Of a stretch of 64,000 bases of DNA, positions 8,788 through 19,738 are shown one piece after another. The stretch comes from Lepiota brunneoincarnata. Its lineage: Eukaryota > Basidiomycota > Agaricomycetes > Agaricales > Agaricaceae. Each line of letters starts with the position of its first letter. The stretch's first letter is position 1. The stretch is from the NCBI GenBank assembly GCA_023014365.1, contig JAEBUN010000048.1, positions 62,001 to 126,000 on the forward strand, given 5' to 3'. The notes under the pieces are model-generated. The model ran no database searches. It was not told the DNA's origin and worked only from the letters and a program-made list of their open reading frames with translations. The translations under genes were made by a program, and so were the position numbers.

Positions 8788-11262
8788 AATGGAACACTGT
8801 CGATCAATGTGCCCCTGCATGTTCCAGCACTCAGAAGGACATTATGTGCTCTCACTCCCAGAAGGACAATTTCTCAATAAACTCAATACATCAAAATCAG
8901 AACCATCATCGATGGAAGAGACTGCACGCTAGAAGTGTATGTCACAAACACTGGTGAGAAAGACCTCATCATTGGATTTCCCTGGTTGGAACAATACAAC
9001 CCTGACATCAACTGGAAAACCAAAACATTCTCTTGGAAACCCCAAAATGACCACAAAGACTTCTCAAAACTCCTCAAAGCCTTACAACAACCTGTTGAAC
9101 TCAACTCCATTGCCATGGACATAATGGCTGGAAAAACCTCTCAACCTGAGGATAATCCAGAAGAATACATCAACCTTTCAAATGTTGATCTCAACACCTT
9201 CTCTTTAGAAAGAGAAATGAACCTGATGCTTCTAACCCCATTAGAAGTAAATGCCAAAGCTATACATGCCATAACGCTCCACAATGAGCAAAACAAACTG
9301 ACAAAATTGGCAAACCAAAAAGGAAAACAACCAGAATCAAACAAGGAACTACCTGAGATCCCTTGGAGATTCACCCAATGGGCTAAAATATTCAACAAGA
9401 AAGCCTCCAAATGATTCCCACCATCAAGAATGTTTGATCATGAAATCAAACTAAAGCCAACATTTGAAGCAAAATCAATGAAACCTTACCAGGTGGCACC
9501 TGCCAAAGAAAAAGCACTAAAAGAATTCATAGACAAAAACCTCCAAAAAGGGTACATCCACCCTTCAAAATCCCCAATGGCATCACCATTCTTCTTTGTT
9601 GCCAAGAAAGGAGGAGACCCCTGATCCTGCCAAGACTATTGTTATCTAAACAATCACACCATCAAAAATGCCTACCCAATCCCCATGATTTCCTCTATCA
9701 TGGATAAACTCAAAGGAGCTAAGTACTTCACTAAGCTCAATGTCTGCCTAGGATACAATAACATCAGAATCAAAGATGGTAATCAATGGAAAGCAGCATT
9801 CAAGACTCCTATGGGTCTTTTTGAACCAACTGTAATGTTTTTTGGATTGTGCAACAGTCCTGCAATGTTCCAATATATGATAGATATGTTATTCTCTGAA
9901 ATAATGGAGAAAGGAGGAATCATCATCTATATGGATGATATCCTAATTTACGGCAAAACCCAGGAAGAAACTGACTGACTTATGGAGAAAGTACTACAAA
10001 TCCTGCTAGGAAAATGACCTCTACCTCAAAATGGAGAAATACAAATTCAACAAACAACAACTCAAATATCTTGGCATGATCATCACACCAGACAAAATAA
10101 AAACAGACCCTGGAAAACTCAAGGGAATAGAAGACTGGCCAGTGCTAAAAATGGTCTGACATATATGGAAATTCATCGGATTCTGTAACTTCTACCAGAA
10201 GTTCATCTGCAGTTACTCTCACTATACCAACCCCCTTAACCAACTCCTATCCAAATCAACCAAATTTGAATGGAAAGAAGAACAACAAAAAGTGTTTGAA
10301 ATACTCAAGAATGAATTCTTAAAGGAACTGAAACTCCTCATGCCCAACTCCACAAAACCCTTTAAAATAGAAGCCAATGCTTCAAAATTTGCATCAGGAG
10401 CTGTCCTATACCAACATGACATCAATGGAATATGGAAACCCATATCATTCTACTCAAAGACATTTGGACCAGCAGAACGCAACTACAACATCTATGACAG
10501 GGAACTCCTTGCTATTATCCAAGCCCTCAAAGAATGGTGCCACTATCTCCTTGGTAGTCCTGACATTGCCCATATCAGAATGGATCATCAAAACCTCACA
10601 TATTGGCATAAACCCCAGAAAATCAACTACTGACAAGCATGATGGGTCCAGACCCTCGCCAATTACAACTTCAAATTAGAACATATCCCAAGATCAAAGA
10701 TTCCTGCACCAGATGCCCTATCAAGATGTCCAGACCACATCCCTGATGAAGATAACAATAACGAAGACATCACCATGCTTCCAGACAACCTCTTTGTCAC
10801 CGCAGCTGACTTAGAAGATCAAAACATGATCACAATACTCCCAGAACATCTCTTTATCGCCACCATTGATATAGAACTCCAAGAAAGAATCATGGAATCA
10901 CCCAGATATAATGCTAGAACCAAAGCATTCAAACTTCTCAAAGAATCCCACCCTAACACCCCCAATAAAGACTTTGGAACAGTCCTGACCCCAAATGGTC
11001 CACTTCTCACATTCCAAGAACATGTCATCATTCCAGAAGACCTCCAACTCAGACACAATGTCATCGCAAGATACCATGACCACCCTACATGTGGCCATCT
11101 TGGAGAACAAGAAACATACCACCTTGCCAAGAAAGAAGTATATTGGCCAGGAATGTTCACATTCATAAAGAATTACATCAAAGGCTGTCCAGAGTGTCAG
11201 CAACACAAAATCATCCAATGACCAGATCATGCTCTGATTCAACTGATCCAACCAGCATCTTC
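8788..11262 (+). pseudogene. pol: G2 pol, protease core deleted, integrase truncated
   Basis: After gag, G2 goes directly from sequence matching the start of the protease region to that matching its end (junction near 8880). Compared with G3 at about 19440-19640, roughly 200-260 bp with the protease active site (DSGAQG in G3) are gone. RT follows, with YMDD intact at 9928-9939, then RNase H (about 10290-10640) and integrase with the HHCC-type motif ending CPECQQ (to about 11215). In-frame TGA codons at the GDP*SCQDY and V*HIWKF positions are shared with G3. The element cannot make a working polyprotein. Confidence 0.88.
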
Positions 11263-11268
11263 ATTATA

Positions 11269-12874
11269 CAGTGACCCACAAAACCATTCCAATGTTTTGT
11301 ATCTTTGACTTAAAGTAGTAATAGCTCAGTAAGTAAAATAGCTAAATTTGTGAATATATTTAAAACCATAGCTAGATATGCCATACCTGATCCTGCAAAG
11401 TCACGTTATGTAATACCTCCAAATGAGGCAATTATGAATTTAATAAGCATTTTAAGTCATTGGAATAGTTTTGTAAATGGTAATTTTTAATACTAATCCA
11501 AGCAATCACATGACTCTGTTGATTGTGAATCAACAAGATCATGTGACCACGTGTCTTTGACATATAAATAGATGTGCTGACAGCCATGTCCCATCATTCT
11601 CAACCCCCCTACCTACCATGAAGCCATTATCTTCTACTCTAAAGCAAACCATCCTCTCTTTGCTAAATTCTCATCATTCCTATACTGAAATTGAGGCAAT
11701 TACTGGTGTTTGGCACAGTAACATATCCAGGCTAGCCTCTAAAAATTGTTCCAGCCTTACTAAATCACTTGGAGGACATCCTTCAAAATTCTCTACCACT
11801 AATATTCAGCATGCTATCCATCTTATCTCTGCTGGCAAGGCTGAAACTGCTGTAGATATAGCCAAATATCTTGCTCCCATCATTGGGACATCAGTCTCTT
11901 CACAGACTGTGGCAAGGCATCTCAATCAGGCAGGAATGAAGGCTGTAGTCAAGCAAAAAAAGCCTTTACTCTCTGACAAGTATAGGAGGGCTAGGCTGGA
12001 TTTTGCTCTAACACACCAGCATTGGACTGTGGAGGACTGGAAGCTGGTTGGATGGTCTGATGAGACCAAAACTAATTGTTTGGGGTCAGATGGGAGGAAG
12101 TGGGGATGGAAAAAGAAGGGAGAGGGGCTTAGTGAAAGATTGGTCAAGGGAACTCTGAAGTATGGAGGAGGATCAGTGATGGTTTGGGGCTGTATGCTGT
12201 GGGATGGCCCAGGCTATGCAGTGAGGATTGATGGAAGGATGGATGCAGAGTTGTTTGTGCAAATGTTGGAGGAAGATTTGAAGAAGAGTCTCCAGTGGTA
12301 CAAGCTTAAACCCTGAGATATTATCTTCCAGCAAGATAATAACCCCAAACACAAGAGTACACTGGCCAAAGAATGGTTTCAAAAAAATCATTTTAGGCTC
12401 CTAACCTGGCCAGCACAGTCACCTGACCTCAATCCCATTGAACACTTATGGGAATATGTGAAGAGAAAGTTGGGAGAGTATGAATCTCCTCCCAAGGGTA
12501 TGGAGGAGTTGTGGCAGAGGGTAGAAAAGGAGTAGGATGCTATTCTAGCTTCTGAGTGTCAGAAGTTAATTGAAAGTATGCCTAGAAGAGTAGCAGCTGT
12601 ACTCAAAGCCAGGGGGGGCTACTCTAAGTACCAGAAATAATAGGATAGCCTAGTATAATATGTCATTGACAAAACCATTCCAATGACTTAAAATGATTAC
12701 AAAATTCATAATTGCCTAATTTAGAAGTATTACATGATGCAACTTTGCAGAGTCAGATATAACATATTTGGCTATGTTTATAAATATATTCACAAATATG
12801 GCTATTTTATTTACTGAGCTACTACTACTTTAAGTCAAAAGTACAAAACATTGGAATGGTTTTGTGGGTCACTG
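11269..12874 (+). mobile_element. Tc1-type DNA transposon with long inverted repeats
   Basis: The ends are perfect inverted repeats beginning cagtgacccacaaaaccatt, flanked by TA at 11267-11268 and 12875-12876, the Tc1/mariner target duplication. Similarity between the arms extends about 210 bp inward (to about 11480 and from about 12660). Near the inner end of each arm the motif ACAAAAC(C/T)ATTCCAATG recurs in inverted orientation. It contains one transposase gene with two stops. It lies at the truncated end of G2. Confidence 0.95.
11618..12640 (+). pseudogene. Tc1 transposase (DD34E), two nonsense codons
   Basis: Reading through two stops gives 340 residues, the usual Tc1 length. An N-terminal helix-turn-helix region (about residues 1-110) is followed by the catalytic core: WSDETKTN (first Asp), QQDNNPKH (second Asp) and [12 protein letters not shown] (Glu), with exactly 34 residues between second Asp and Glu. 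The stops are TGA at 12314-12316 and TAG at 12533-12535; both fall where Trp (TGG) fits, one base change each. The enzyme would cut and paste the element. All three catalytic residues remain, so it died recently. Confidence 0.92.
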
Positions 12875-12876
12875 TA

Positions 12877-13786
12877 TGGGGTTATCTAACATATGATGTT
12901 GGGGCATGGACAAATGACAATAACATAATTCAACTCAATGTCATTGAGTTTGGTATTTTTGGACAACAAATTGAAGCTGGAATGTACCCAGGCATTCAAT
13001 GTAATGCAATTATACCAAAAGAGATGTCACAGTCAATTCCACAACCCTTGATAATTGTTGTTAAAATCAATGGACACCCAGCACAAGCTTTAGTTGATTC
13101 AGGATCACTTGGGGATTTTATTTCCAGCAATCTTGCACAACAACTAAAGATCAAAAGGACAGAATTAAAAGATCCTGTAATTACAGCTAGTGGTAAAAGG
13201 GTCCTGATCCAAAGTAAATTATGGAGGGATCATTAATTTTGCATATCCAAGGGATTAATGAATCCTGATATTTTGACATTATTAACTTGTCAAGCTATGA
13301 TTTTATACTGGGGACTCCCTTTATCTACCAATATTGAGTAAGTTTATGTCTTGAACCTCCTGTTATCAGAAGTCCCCTTAAAAACCCCTTATCAGAAGCA
13401 CCAAGTACATAAATAGATAGAAGAACTGTCACTCTGAAACAATCAGAAGTGATCATCAGAACAATCTATAATTAGATAGATAAGACCTTGACTCAGTATG
13501 ACTCACCTTACCTGGGTCCAGATATATATAGTAGGAGCATAGCCACACACAGTAGTATATAAGGATACCGTACTATACCTTGTATCCTTATCTTAGTGTT
13601 ATACAGTTCTTGCCTCCTATAACTCTTTGCCTCTAAACTGGCTGGACTATAGTGCTCCATCATCTCCAAGTCATGCTTAGTAGGACAGGACCAAGTCTGT
13701 ATAGATATCCTGTGTCAAACCCCATGGTACTCAAGAGCAAACCCCTAACCTGGGTAACACCTCCAGTAGTCATGGTCAGGAATATT
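12877..13786 (+). pseudogene. G5-family Gypsy protease fragment, split by a solo LTR
   Basis: The translated fragment has the retropepsin active site ALVDSGSLGDFIS (near 13090-13130) and, after a frameshift near 13230, QGINES, INLSSYDFILGTPF and a stop. This is the typical protease of a large Agaricomycete Ty3/Gypsy family. The coding sequence continues across the solo LTR at 13361-13759 (PP|VVMV) to 13786, where another LTR begins. Both ends of the parent element are missing. Confidence 0.75.
13361..13759 (+). mobile_element. Solo LTR-A (399 bp)
   Basis: It starts TGTTATCAG and ends GGTAACA, with a 5-bp target duplication cctcc at 13356-13360 and 13760-13764. It is inserted in the G5-family protease fragment. 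A tatataagg box is near 13557. No internal retrotransposon sequence follows, so it is a solo LTR left by LTR-LTR recombination. Confidence 0.9.
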
Positions 13787-14086
13787 TCTGCCCAACTGTT
13801 ATCAGAACATTCCTAGAATAGAACAATCCCCAATGATCCAGAACTTACCAAATATAGCAGTAGCACAGCCACTGTAAATACATATATATGTAAACACAGT
13901 AGAATTACCTACATACTCCAGTACAGTATAGTTTGTTCTTTACACTTACCTTCACTCTCCCAAACAATCATTAAATGTTCGTGTTCACAAGTTGACCTCT
14001 GAATATCTCCAGGAATAAGTCTGTATAGATGCCTGTAGAGAGTAAGAGGTATTGCCACTAAGTGATGATCCCTTACCTGGATAACA
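13787..14086 (+). repeat. Divergent LTR related to LTR-A
   Basis: It begins TGTTATCAGAA and ends GGATAACA and shares scattered blocks with LTR-A (tctgtatagat, cttacctggataaca). It is followed by aaaccctgtactctcc, which resembles the sequence after LTR-A in G2/G3, so it may be the 5' LTR of an element whose body is lost. No matching target duplication was found (ccaac on the left, aaacc on the right). Confidence 0.55.
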
Positions 14087-14105
14087 AAACCCTGTACTCT
14101 CCACT

Positions 14106-14488
14106 TGTTACCCAGGTTAGGGGTTTGCTCTTGAGTAGCACAGCATTCAAGGCAAGATGTCTATACAGACTTGGTCTTGTCCTACTAGGTGTGACTTGGA
14201 GATGATGGAGCACTATAAGTCCAGCCAGTTTATGAGCAAAGAGGTATAGGAGGCAAGAACTGTATAACACTAAGATAAGGATACATAGAGATGTACTGTA
14301 TCCTTATATACTACTGAGTGTGGCTATGCTCCTACTATAAATGTCTGGACCCAAGTAACTATGAGTCATAGATAAGAAGTGAGTCATAAGCTAAGTATAG
14401 TCCTTCTGATGTACACTACTGATCATTTCATAGTGACATGGGAATGTAAGCTAAATATAACCATCCTTCTGATGGCTTTTTGATAACA
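14106..14488 (-). repeat. LTR-A at the 3' end of G3
   Basis: It is 383 bp with TGTTA..TAACA ends, in the minus orientation. It has the same length as the LTR at 21886-22268 but belongs to the sequence variant found at 4564-4863 (for example the ttcaaggcaagatg block and the aagctaaatata block), not to the variant at 21886. The base before it is the leader-like ccact at 14101-14105. Confidence 0.85.
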
Positions 14489-14526
14489 TTAGGTCCATTT
14501 TTAGAGTTCTTTTCCACCACAACTTG

Positions 14527-14859
14527 TTAGTTTCCTTCCTTGGGATATTCTGGTAGATAGTACAGTTCATAATAATCAACTTGGGGGTTTTCAGTGGAGT
14601 CTGGGCAAGGAGGAATGACTGGGGAGAAAGTTGGGGTGGGTGTTCTGTGTAGGTTGAGGGTGGCTGCTGTGTTTGGAGATAGGGGTTGTCCTGGATAGAA
14701 GATATTATATAGGAGTTGTCTGAAGTGGGGGCTTTCTATTCTTTCTTCTATGGGAGTGGTCTGGTTTTCTTCAGAAGTTACTGCATGGTTCTCCTGTAAT
14801 ATTGGACTCAGCAACCTTGTCATAGCATTCCTCATAGTAGTCATCATTGGGGAGGTCAA
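14527..14859 (-). pseudogene. Probable C-terminal part of G3 ORF3 in another frame
   Basis: A 110-codon open frame overlaps the end of ORF3 and runs to TAG/TAA at 14527, just before the 3' LTR. It is Pro/Thr-rich and ends in an acidic, Tyr-rich stretch (VDYYELYYLPEYPKEGN). Because it continues directly from ORF3, I read it as the original end of ORF3, displaced by a frameshift somewhere in 14790-14860. G4 lacks this part, so the idea cannot be tested inside the window. Confidence 0.4.
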
Positions 14860-15982
14860 TGTATTGATTATGAGTGATGGATGTTATTGAAGGTCGGGTT
14901 GTTGAACTTCTGGAGTAGAGGGTGTGTTGAGTCTTTTGAGCTGGACATTCAGTCCATTTATGGTGGGGTTGGAAAACTGCACAATGGGGGCATCGGTATT
15001 TGATGCAGTTGTATGAGTAATGTCCTGGAGAGTATTGCTTGCATCCAAGGCAGGCAAATTGTGGGCAGTCCATAGCCCAATGTCCAGTGTGTCTGCATTG
15101 AATGCAGACTGATCTGTCAGTGGTTCGGGGGTTGGTTCGTGTGTGAATGGGATTGGGGGAGTTCCAAATCGGGATGTTGTTATTGGCAACGGTGTGGGTG
15201 GTGTTCTTGGTGGGGGTGAGAAGTCTGAAGGGATTTCTGATGTTGGTGGGCTTCTTTCCCTTGCTGGGAGTGGTGGTGGTGGTGACTGTGGTGGGGGTTG
15301 CCGTGGTAGTGGTGGGGGAGATGATTGTAGTGGGGGGCTGCGAGGTATGTATCTCATCTTGCTTGGGTAGGTTCTTTGACACCTCGGACATGAGGCTCGA
15401 TCTTGAGTGGAGAAGTTGCTCAAGTGATTCTGCCCAGGCACGTTGCATATTGTATGCAGTAGCAAGAGCCTTAGTCTGCTGTATGTGGTGGGTGTAGTTG
15501 TACCAGAGTTGTTGGTCATATTCTGAAATTGGAGAGTGTTCCAATTTATTCGTAAAGGCTCCATCAGTGGCAGCCTCATGCAGATCTCCATCAAAAGGGT
15601 GATCTGGTCCATGTGGTTGTACTCTAGCTGTCTGGTATCTAAGGGAGGCAGCTGGGGCAATTGTTGGTTCTGGGGTGGTGTTGGGGTTGGGGGTCTCATC
15701 TCTGAGGGAGGTGTAAGCGGTGGCAAAGGTGTGAGAGGGGGTGTTGGGAGACAGGGCCAGAACGGGAGTTGTTTGAAGTGTTGTATGTTCGATGCTTGCA
15801 TTATTGACAATGATGATAAAGGATGATGAGGAAGTTGGGGAGGGTGTTGTGGAGTAAGGGGAAGTGGTTTGAGGGCAATTGAGGTTGAGGTTCATGAGCC
15901 TCTTTTTAAGTGTGTTTTGTGTGAGAGTGAAGTTGTCTTTGGTAGGTTCTGGTGGGTTCCTGATCTTTCTGGGGAATTCCAT
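14771..15982 (-). CDS. G3 ORF3: zinc-knuckle protein downstream of the chromodomain
   Basis: A 403-residue open frame starts at 15982 inside the 3' end of pol, overlapping it by 77 nt in a different frame. The N-terminal half is Pro/Thr/Ser-rich with a central conserved part (SPISEYDQQLWYNYTHH, AWAESLEQLL). The C-terminal third has three Cys/His knuckles: C-x2-C-x4-H-x4-C (CIQCRHTGHWAMDC), then two C-x2-C-x6-H-x4-C units. Such knuckles bind single-stranded nucleic acid. The G4 copy starts at the matching place (23125) in the same relative frame. The position is that of env in errantivirus-like elements, but nothing looks like a membrane glycoprotein. It is open over its whole length although neighbouring frames are broken. 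Confidence 0.65.
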   Translation of the reverse strand: MEFPRKIRNPPEPTKDNFTLTQNTLKKRLMNLNLNCPQTTSPYSTTPSPTSSSSFIIIVNNASIEHTTLQTTPVLALSPNTPSHTFATAYTSLRDETPNPNTTPEPTIAPAASLRYQTARVQPHGPDHPFDGDLHEAATDGAFTNKLEHSPISEYDQQLWYNYTHHIQQTKALATAYNMQRAWAESLEQLLHSRSSLMSEVSKNLPKQDEIHTSQPPTTIISPTTTTATPTTVTTTTTPSKGKKPTNIRNPFRLLTPTKNTTHTVANNNIPIWNSPNPIHTRTNPRTTDRSVCIQCRHTGHWAMDCPQFACLGCKQYSPGHYSYNCIKYRCPHCAVFQPHHKWTECPAQKTQHTLYSRSSTTRPSITSITHNQYIDLPNDDYYEECYDKVAESNITGEPCSNF

Positions 15983-18900
15983 GAGTTTCTTTATACTTGG
16001 TTAAGTGTTTTTCGGCAGTTGCATGGAGTGTTTCATTGGTGATCCACTCATTCTCTGTGTGGGAGTATCCTTTCCATTTGACATAGTATTGAAGTTTTCC
16101 ACAATATCAGTGGTGATTTAGAATAGCTTCTATTTCATATTCTTCTTTGTTGATGATGTCTGGTGGTGGTGGAGTTGGATGAGATCCATATGCTTCTGTT
16201 TCAGTATATGGGGTTGGAAGATTTCGGTGGAATACTGGGTGTATCTTCCATTTGATTGGAAGTTTTAATTTGTATGTTAGTGGTGATAAGACTTCTGAGA
16301 TAAGGAAAGGTCCTAGTCATTTTGGGGATATTTTGTTGGAGATGAAGGGGAGTTTGAGGTTCTTGGCTTCTAGCCATACTTTTTGATGTGTTTCAAGGGG
16401 TTTGACAGTTCTTCTGGTTCTTTGTTTCATAATATCGGTGGAGAGTTGATGTGCCACATGTGCTTCTTTCCTGGTGTCATCAAGAAGTCTGATGCATTCA
16501 TCTACTGATGGAAAGTTTGATGTTTCCATTACCATGGGTATTGGTGGAGGGTTGTATCCCATGATTAGTTCAAATGGGGATTTCTGCCTTGAGGCATGTA
16601 TTTTGGAGTTGTGTGTGAACTCGGCGATAGGGAGGGTTTCTGACCAGTCAAGGGGATTCCTGGTGCAGTATATGGCAAGGTAGGTTTCAATTTCCTGGTT
16701 GTATTGTTTGGTAGAACCATCTGTCTGGGGGTGGTATGCTGTTGAGAATGCTTGTTGGATGTTTAAGCATTTGGCTAGTTCTCAGAGGGAGTTGGCAGCA
16801 AATCTGGGGTCTTGATCTGATATGATCTTGTCAGGTAATCCGAATCTGATGAAGACTTTTTCTATTAATAGTTGTCTGATGTCATTGGCGTTTGATTGAT
16901 CTGAGGTTGGGATGAAAATTACCCCCTTCATAAGGCCGTGGTCCACCACAGACAATATCGCATTATGGCTGGTGCTAGGCAGTAGACCAGTGATAAGATC
17001 CCATGAGATTTGAGCAAATGGGTGCTTGGAAGATGATGGCAGGATTGGTTGAGTTGGTGCATGATCTGGTCTGCATATGATTTTGTGTTGCTGGCATTCA
17101 GGACAGCCTTTGACATAGTTCTTTATGAACGTCGATATTCCTGGCCAATATACTTCTTTCTTGGCAAGACAGTATGTTTCTTGTTCTCCAGGGTGGCCAC
17201 ATGTAGGGTGGTTGCGGTATCTTGCAATGACATCGCATCTGAGTTGAAGGTCTTCTGGAATGATGACATGTTCTTGGAACATGAGGAGTGGACCGTTTGA
17301 GGTTGGGGCCATTCCAAAGTCTTTATTGGCGGTGTTAGGGTGGGTTTCCTTCAGGAGTTTGAATGCTTTGGTGGTTCTAGTGTTGTATTTGGGTGATTCC
17401 ATGATTCTTTCTTGGAGTTCCATATCAATGGTGGCGATAAAGAGATGTTCTGGGAGTATTGTGATCATGTTTTGATCTTCTAAGTCAGCTGCGGTGACAA
17501 AGAGGTTGTCTGGAAGCATGGTAACATCTTCATTATTGTTATTCTTGTCAGGGATATGGTCTGGACGTCTTGTTAGAGTGTCTGGTGCAGGAATCTTTGA
17601 TCCTGGGATGTGTTCCAATTTAAAGTTGTAGTTGGCAAGGGTCTGGACTCATTATGCTTGTCGGCAGTTGATTTTCTGGGGTTTACACCAGTATGTGAGG
17701 TTCTGGTGGTCTGGTCTGATACGGACAGTGTGGGGACTGCCAAGGAGGTAGTGGTGCCATTTTTCAAGGGCTCAGATAATAGCAAGGAGTTCCCTGTCAT
17801 AGATGTCATAGTTGCATTCCACTGGTCCAAACATTTTTGAATAGAACGATACAGGTTTCCATATTCTGTTGATGTCATGTTGGTATAGAACAGCTCCTGA
17901 TGTGAATTTGGAAGCATCAGTGTCTATTTTGAAGGGTTTTGTGGAGTCAGGCATGAGGAGTACCGGTTCTTTTAAGAATTCATTCTTGAGCATTTCAAAT
18001 GCTTTTTGTTGTTCTTCTTTCCATTCAAATTTGTTTGATTTGGATAGGAGTTGGTTAAGGGGTTTGGTATGGTGGGAGTAGCTGTGGATGAACTTCTGAT
18101 AGAAGTTACAGAATCTGATGAATTTCCAAATATGTCAGACTGTTTTTGGCACTGGCCAGTCTTCTATTCCTTTGAGTTTTCCAGGGTCCATTTTGATTTC
18201 ATCTGGCATGCTGATCATGCCAAGATATTCAAGTTGTTGCTTGTTGAACTTGCATTTTTCTGTTTTGAGGTAGAGGTCATTTTTCTGCAGGATCTGCAGC
18301 ACTTTTTCTGTAAGTTGGTCGGTTTCTTCCTGGGTTTTACCGTAGATTAGGATATCATCCATATAGATGATGATTCCTCCTTTCTCCATTATTTTGGAGA
18401 ATAATGTGTCCATCATATGCTGGAATGTTGCAGGACTATTACAAAGTCCGAAAAACATCACAGTTGGTTCAAAAAGACCCATAGGAGTCTTGAATGCTGC
18501 TTTCCATTGATTGCCATCTTTGATTCTGACATTATTGTATCCTAGGCAGATGTCGAGCTTAGTGAAGTACTTAGCTCCTTTGAGATTATCCATGATAGAG
18601 GAAATCATGGGGATTGGGTAGGCATTTTTGACAGTGTGATTGTTTAGATAATGATAGTCTTGGCAGGATCAGGGGTCTCCTCCTTTCTTGGCAACAAAGA
18701 AAAATGGTGATGCCATAGGGGATTTTGAGGGGTGGATGTACCCTTTTTGGAGGTTTTTGTCTATGAATTCTTTTAATGCTTTTTCTTCAGCAGGTGCCAC
18801 TTGATAAGGTTTCATCAATTTTGCTTCAAATGTCAGTTTGAGTTTGATTTCATGATCAAATGTTCTCGATGGTGGGAATCATTTGGATGCTTTCTTGTTG

Positions 18901-19738
18901 AATATTTTAGCCCATTGGGCAAATCTCCAAGGGATTTTGGGTGGTTCCTTGTTTGATTCTGGTTGTTTTCATTTTTGGTTTGCCAATTTTGTTGGGTTGT
19001 GTTGCTCATTATGGAGTGTTGTGGCATGTGTCACTTTGGCATTTACTTCTAATGGGGTTAGAAGCATTGGGTTCATTTCTTTTTCTAAAGAGAAGGTGTT
19101 AAGGTCAACATTTGACAGGTTGACATATTCTTCAGGGCTTTCCTTGGGTTGAGAGGTTTTTCCAGCCATTATGTCCATGGTGATGGAGTTGAGTTTGACA
19201 GGTCATCATAAAGTTCTGACAAGTTTTGAGAAATCTTTGTGGTCAATTTGGGGTTTCCAAGGGAATGTCTTGGTTTTCCAGTTGATGTCAGGGTTGTATT
19301 GTTCCAACCAGGGAAATCTGATGATGAGATCCTTCTCACTGGTGTTTGTGATGTACGCTTCTAGTGTGCAATCTCTTCCATCAATGATGGTCCTGATTTT
19401 GATGTATTCATGGATCTTGCCATGTTGATTGTCAGTTCCATCAACATTACTGAGAGGAATTGGTTGGTCCAGCCATTTGGTTTGATAACCATGTCATTCA
19501 ACGACTTTGTGGGAGATAAAGTTCCCTTGGGCTCCTGAGTCTATCAGGGTGGTAATGGCCATGGGTTTTGATGTCCGTTCACTCCAAATCTTGATGGGTA
19601 AGAAAAGGGATTGTTTATTCAGGGATAGTTGTAATTGTACAGAGTTTATTGAGAAAATGTCCTTCTGGGAGTGAGAGTACGAAATGTCCTTCTGAGTTCT
19701 GGAATGTGCAGGGGCACATCGATTGACAGCGTTCCTTT
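15906..19738 (-). pseudogene. pol: G3 pol (protease to chromodomain), broken
   Basis: Protease lies near 19440-19600 with LIDSGAQGNFISH. The linker TSGEKDLII..PWLEQYNPDINW lies near 19300. RT has an intact YMDD at 18365-18354. RNase H lies at about 17990-17620. Integrase (17618-16720) has the HHCC-type region ending CPECQQHK and the core with ISWDLI and IISDQDPRF. The chromodomain (about 16180-16010, LQYYVKWKGYSHTENEW) would target integration to marked histones. Pol ends at the TAA at 15906-15908. Stops interrupt it, including TGA codons shared with G2. Confidence 0.9.

Larger units (their letters stand above)
4564..11266 (+). mobile_element. Ty3/Gypsy retrotransposon G2, interrupted and 3'-truncated
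   Basis: Plus-strand element with 5' LTR, leader ORF remnant, gag, partly deleted protease, RT, RNase H and the start of integrase. Gag is interrupted by a long solo LTR (6189-8185), which is itself interrupted (7131-7828). Similarity to G3 stops at about 11262 inside integrase; unrelated sequence and a Tc1 element follow, and no 3' LTR is visible. It is the same subfamily as G3 and is heavily CpG-depleted. Confidence 0.9.

Noticed and set aside
11269..12874. Tc1 insertion as the cause of the G2 truncation
   Set aside because: G2 similarity ends at about 11262, before the TA target, and the sequence after the element is not G2, so the junction existed before or independently of Tc1.
15143..15826. 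Plus-strand Gly/Val-rich open frames
   Set aside because: They are antisense shadows of the Pro/Thr-rich G3 ORF3; no homology and composition forced by the other strand.
14771..15982. Envelope-like gene in G3
   Set aside because: Position fits, but there is no signal peptide, transmembrane anchor or furin-like site; zinc knuckles point to nucleic-acid binding.
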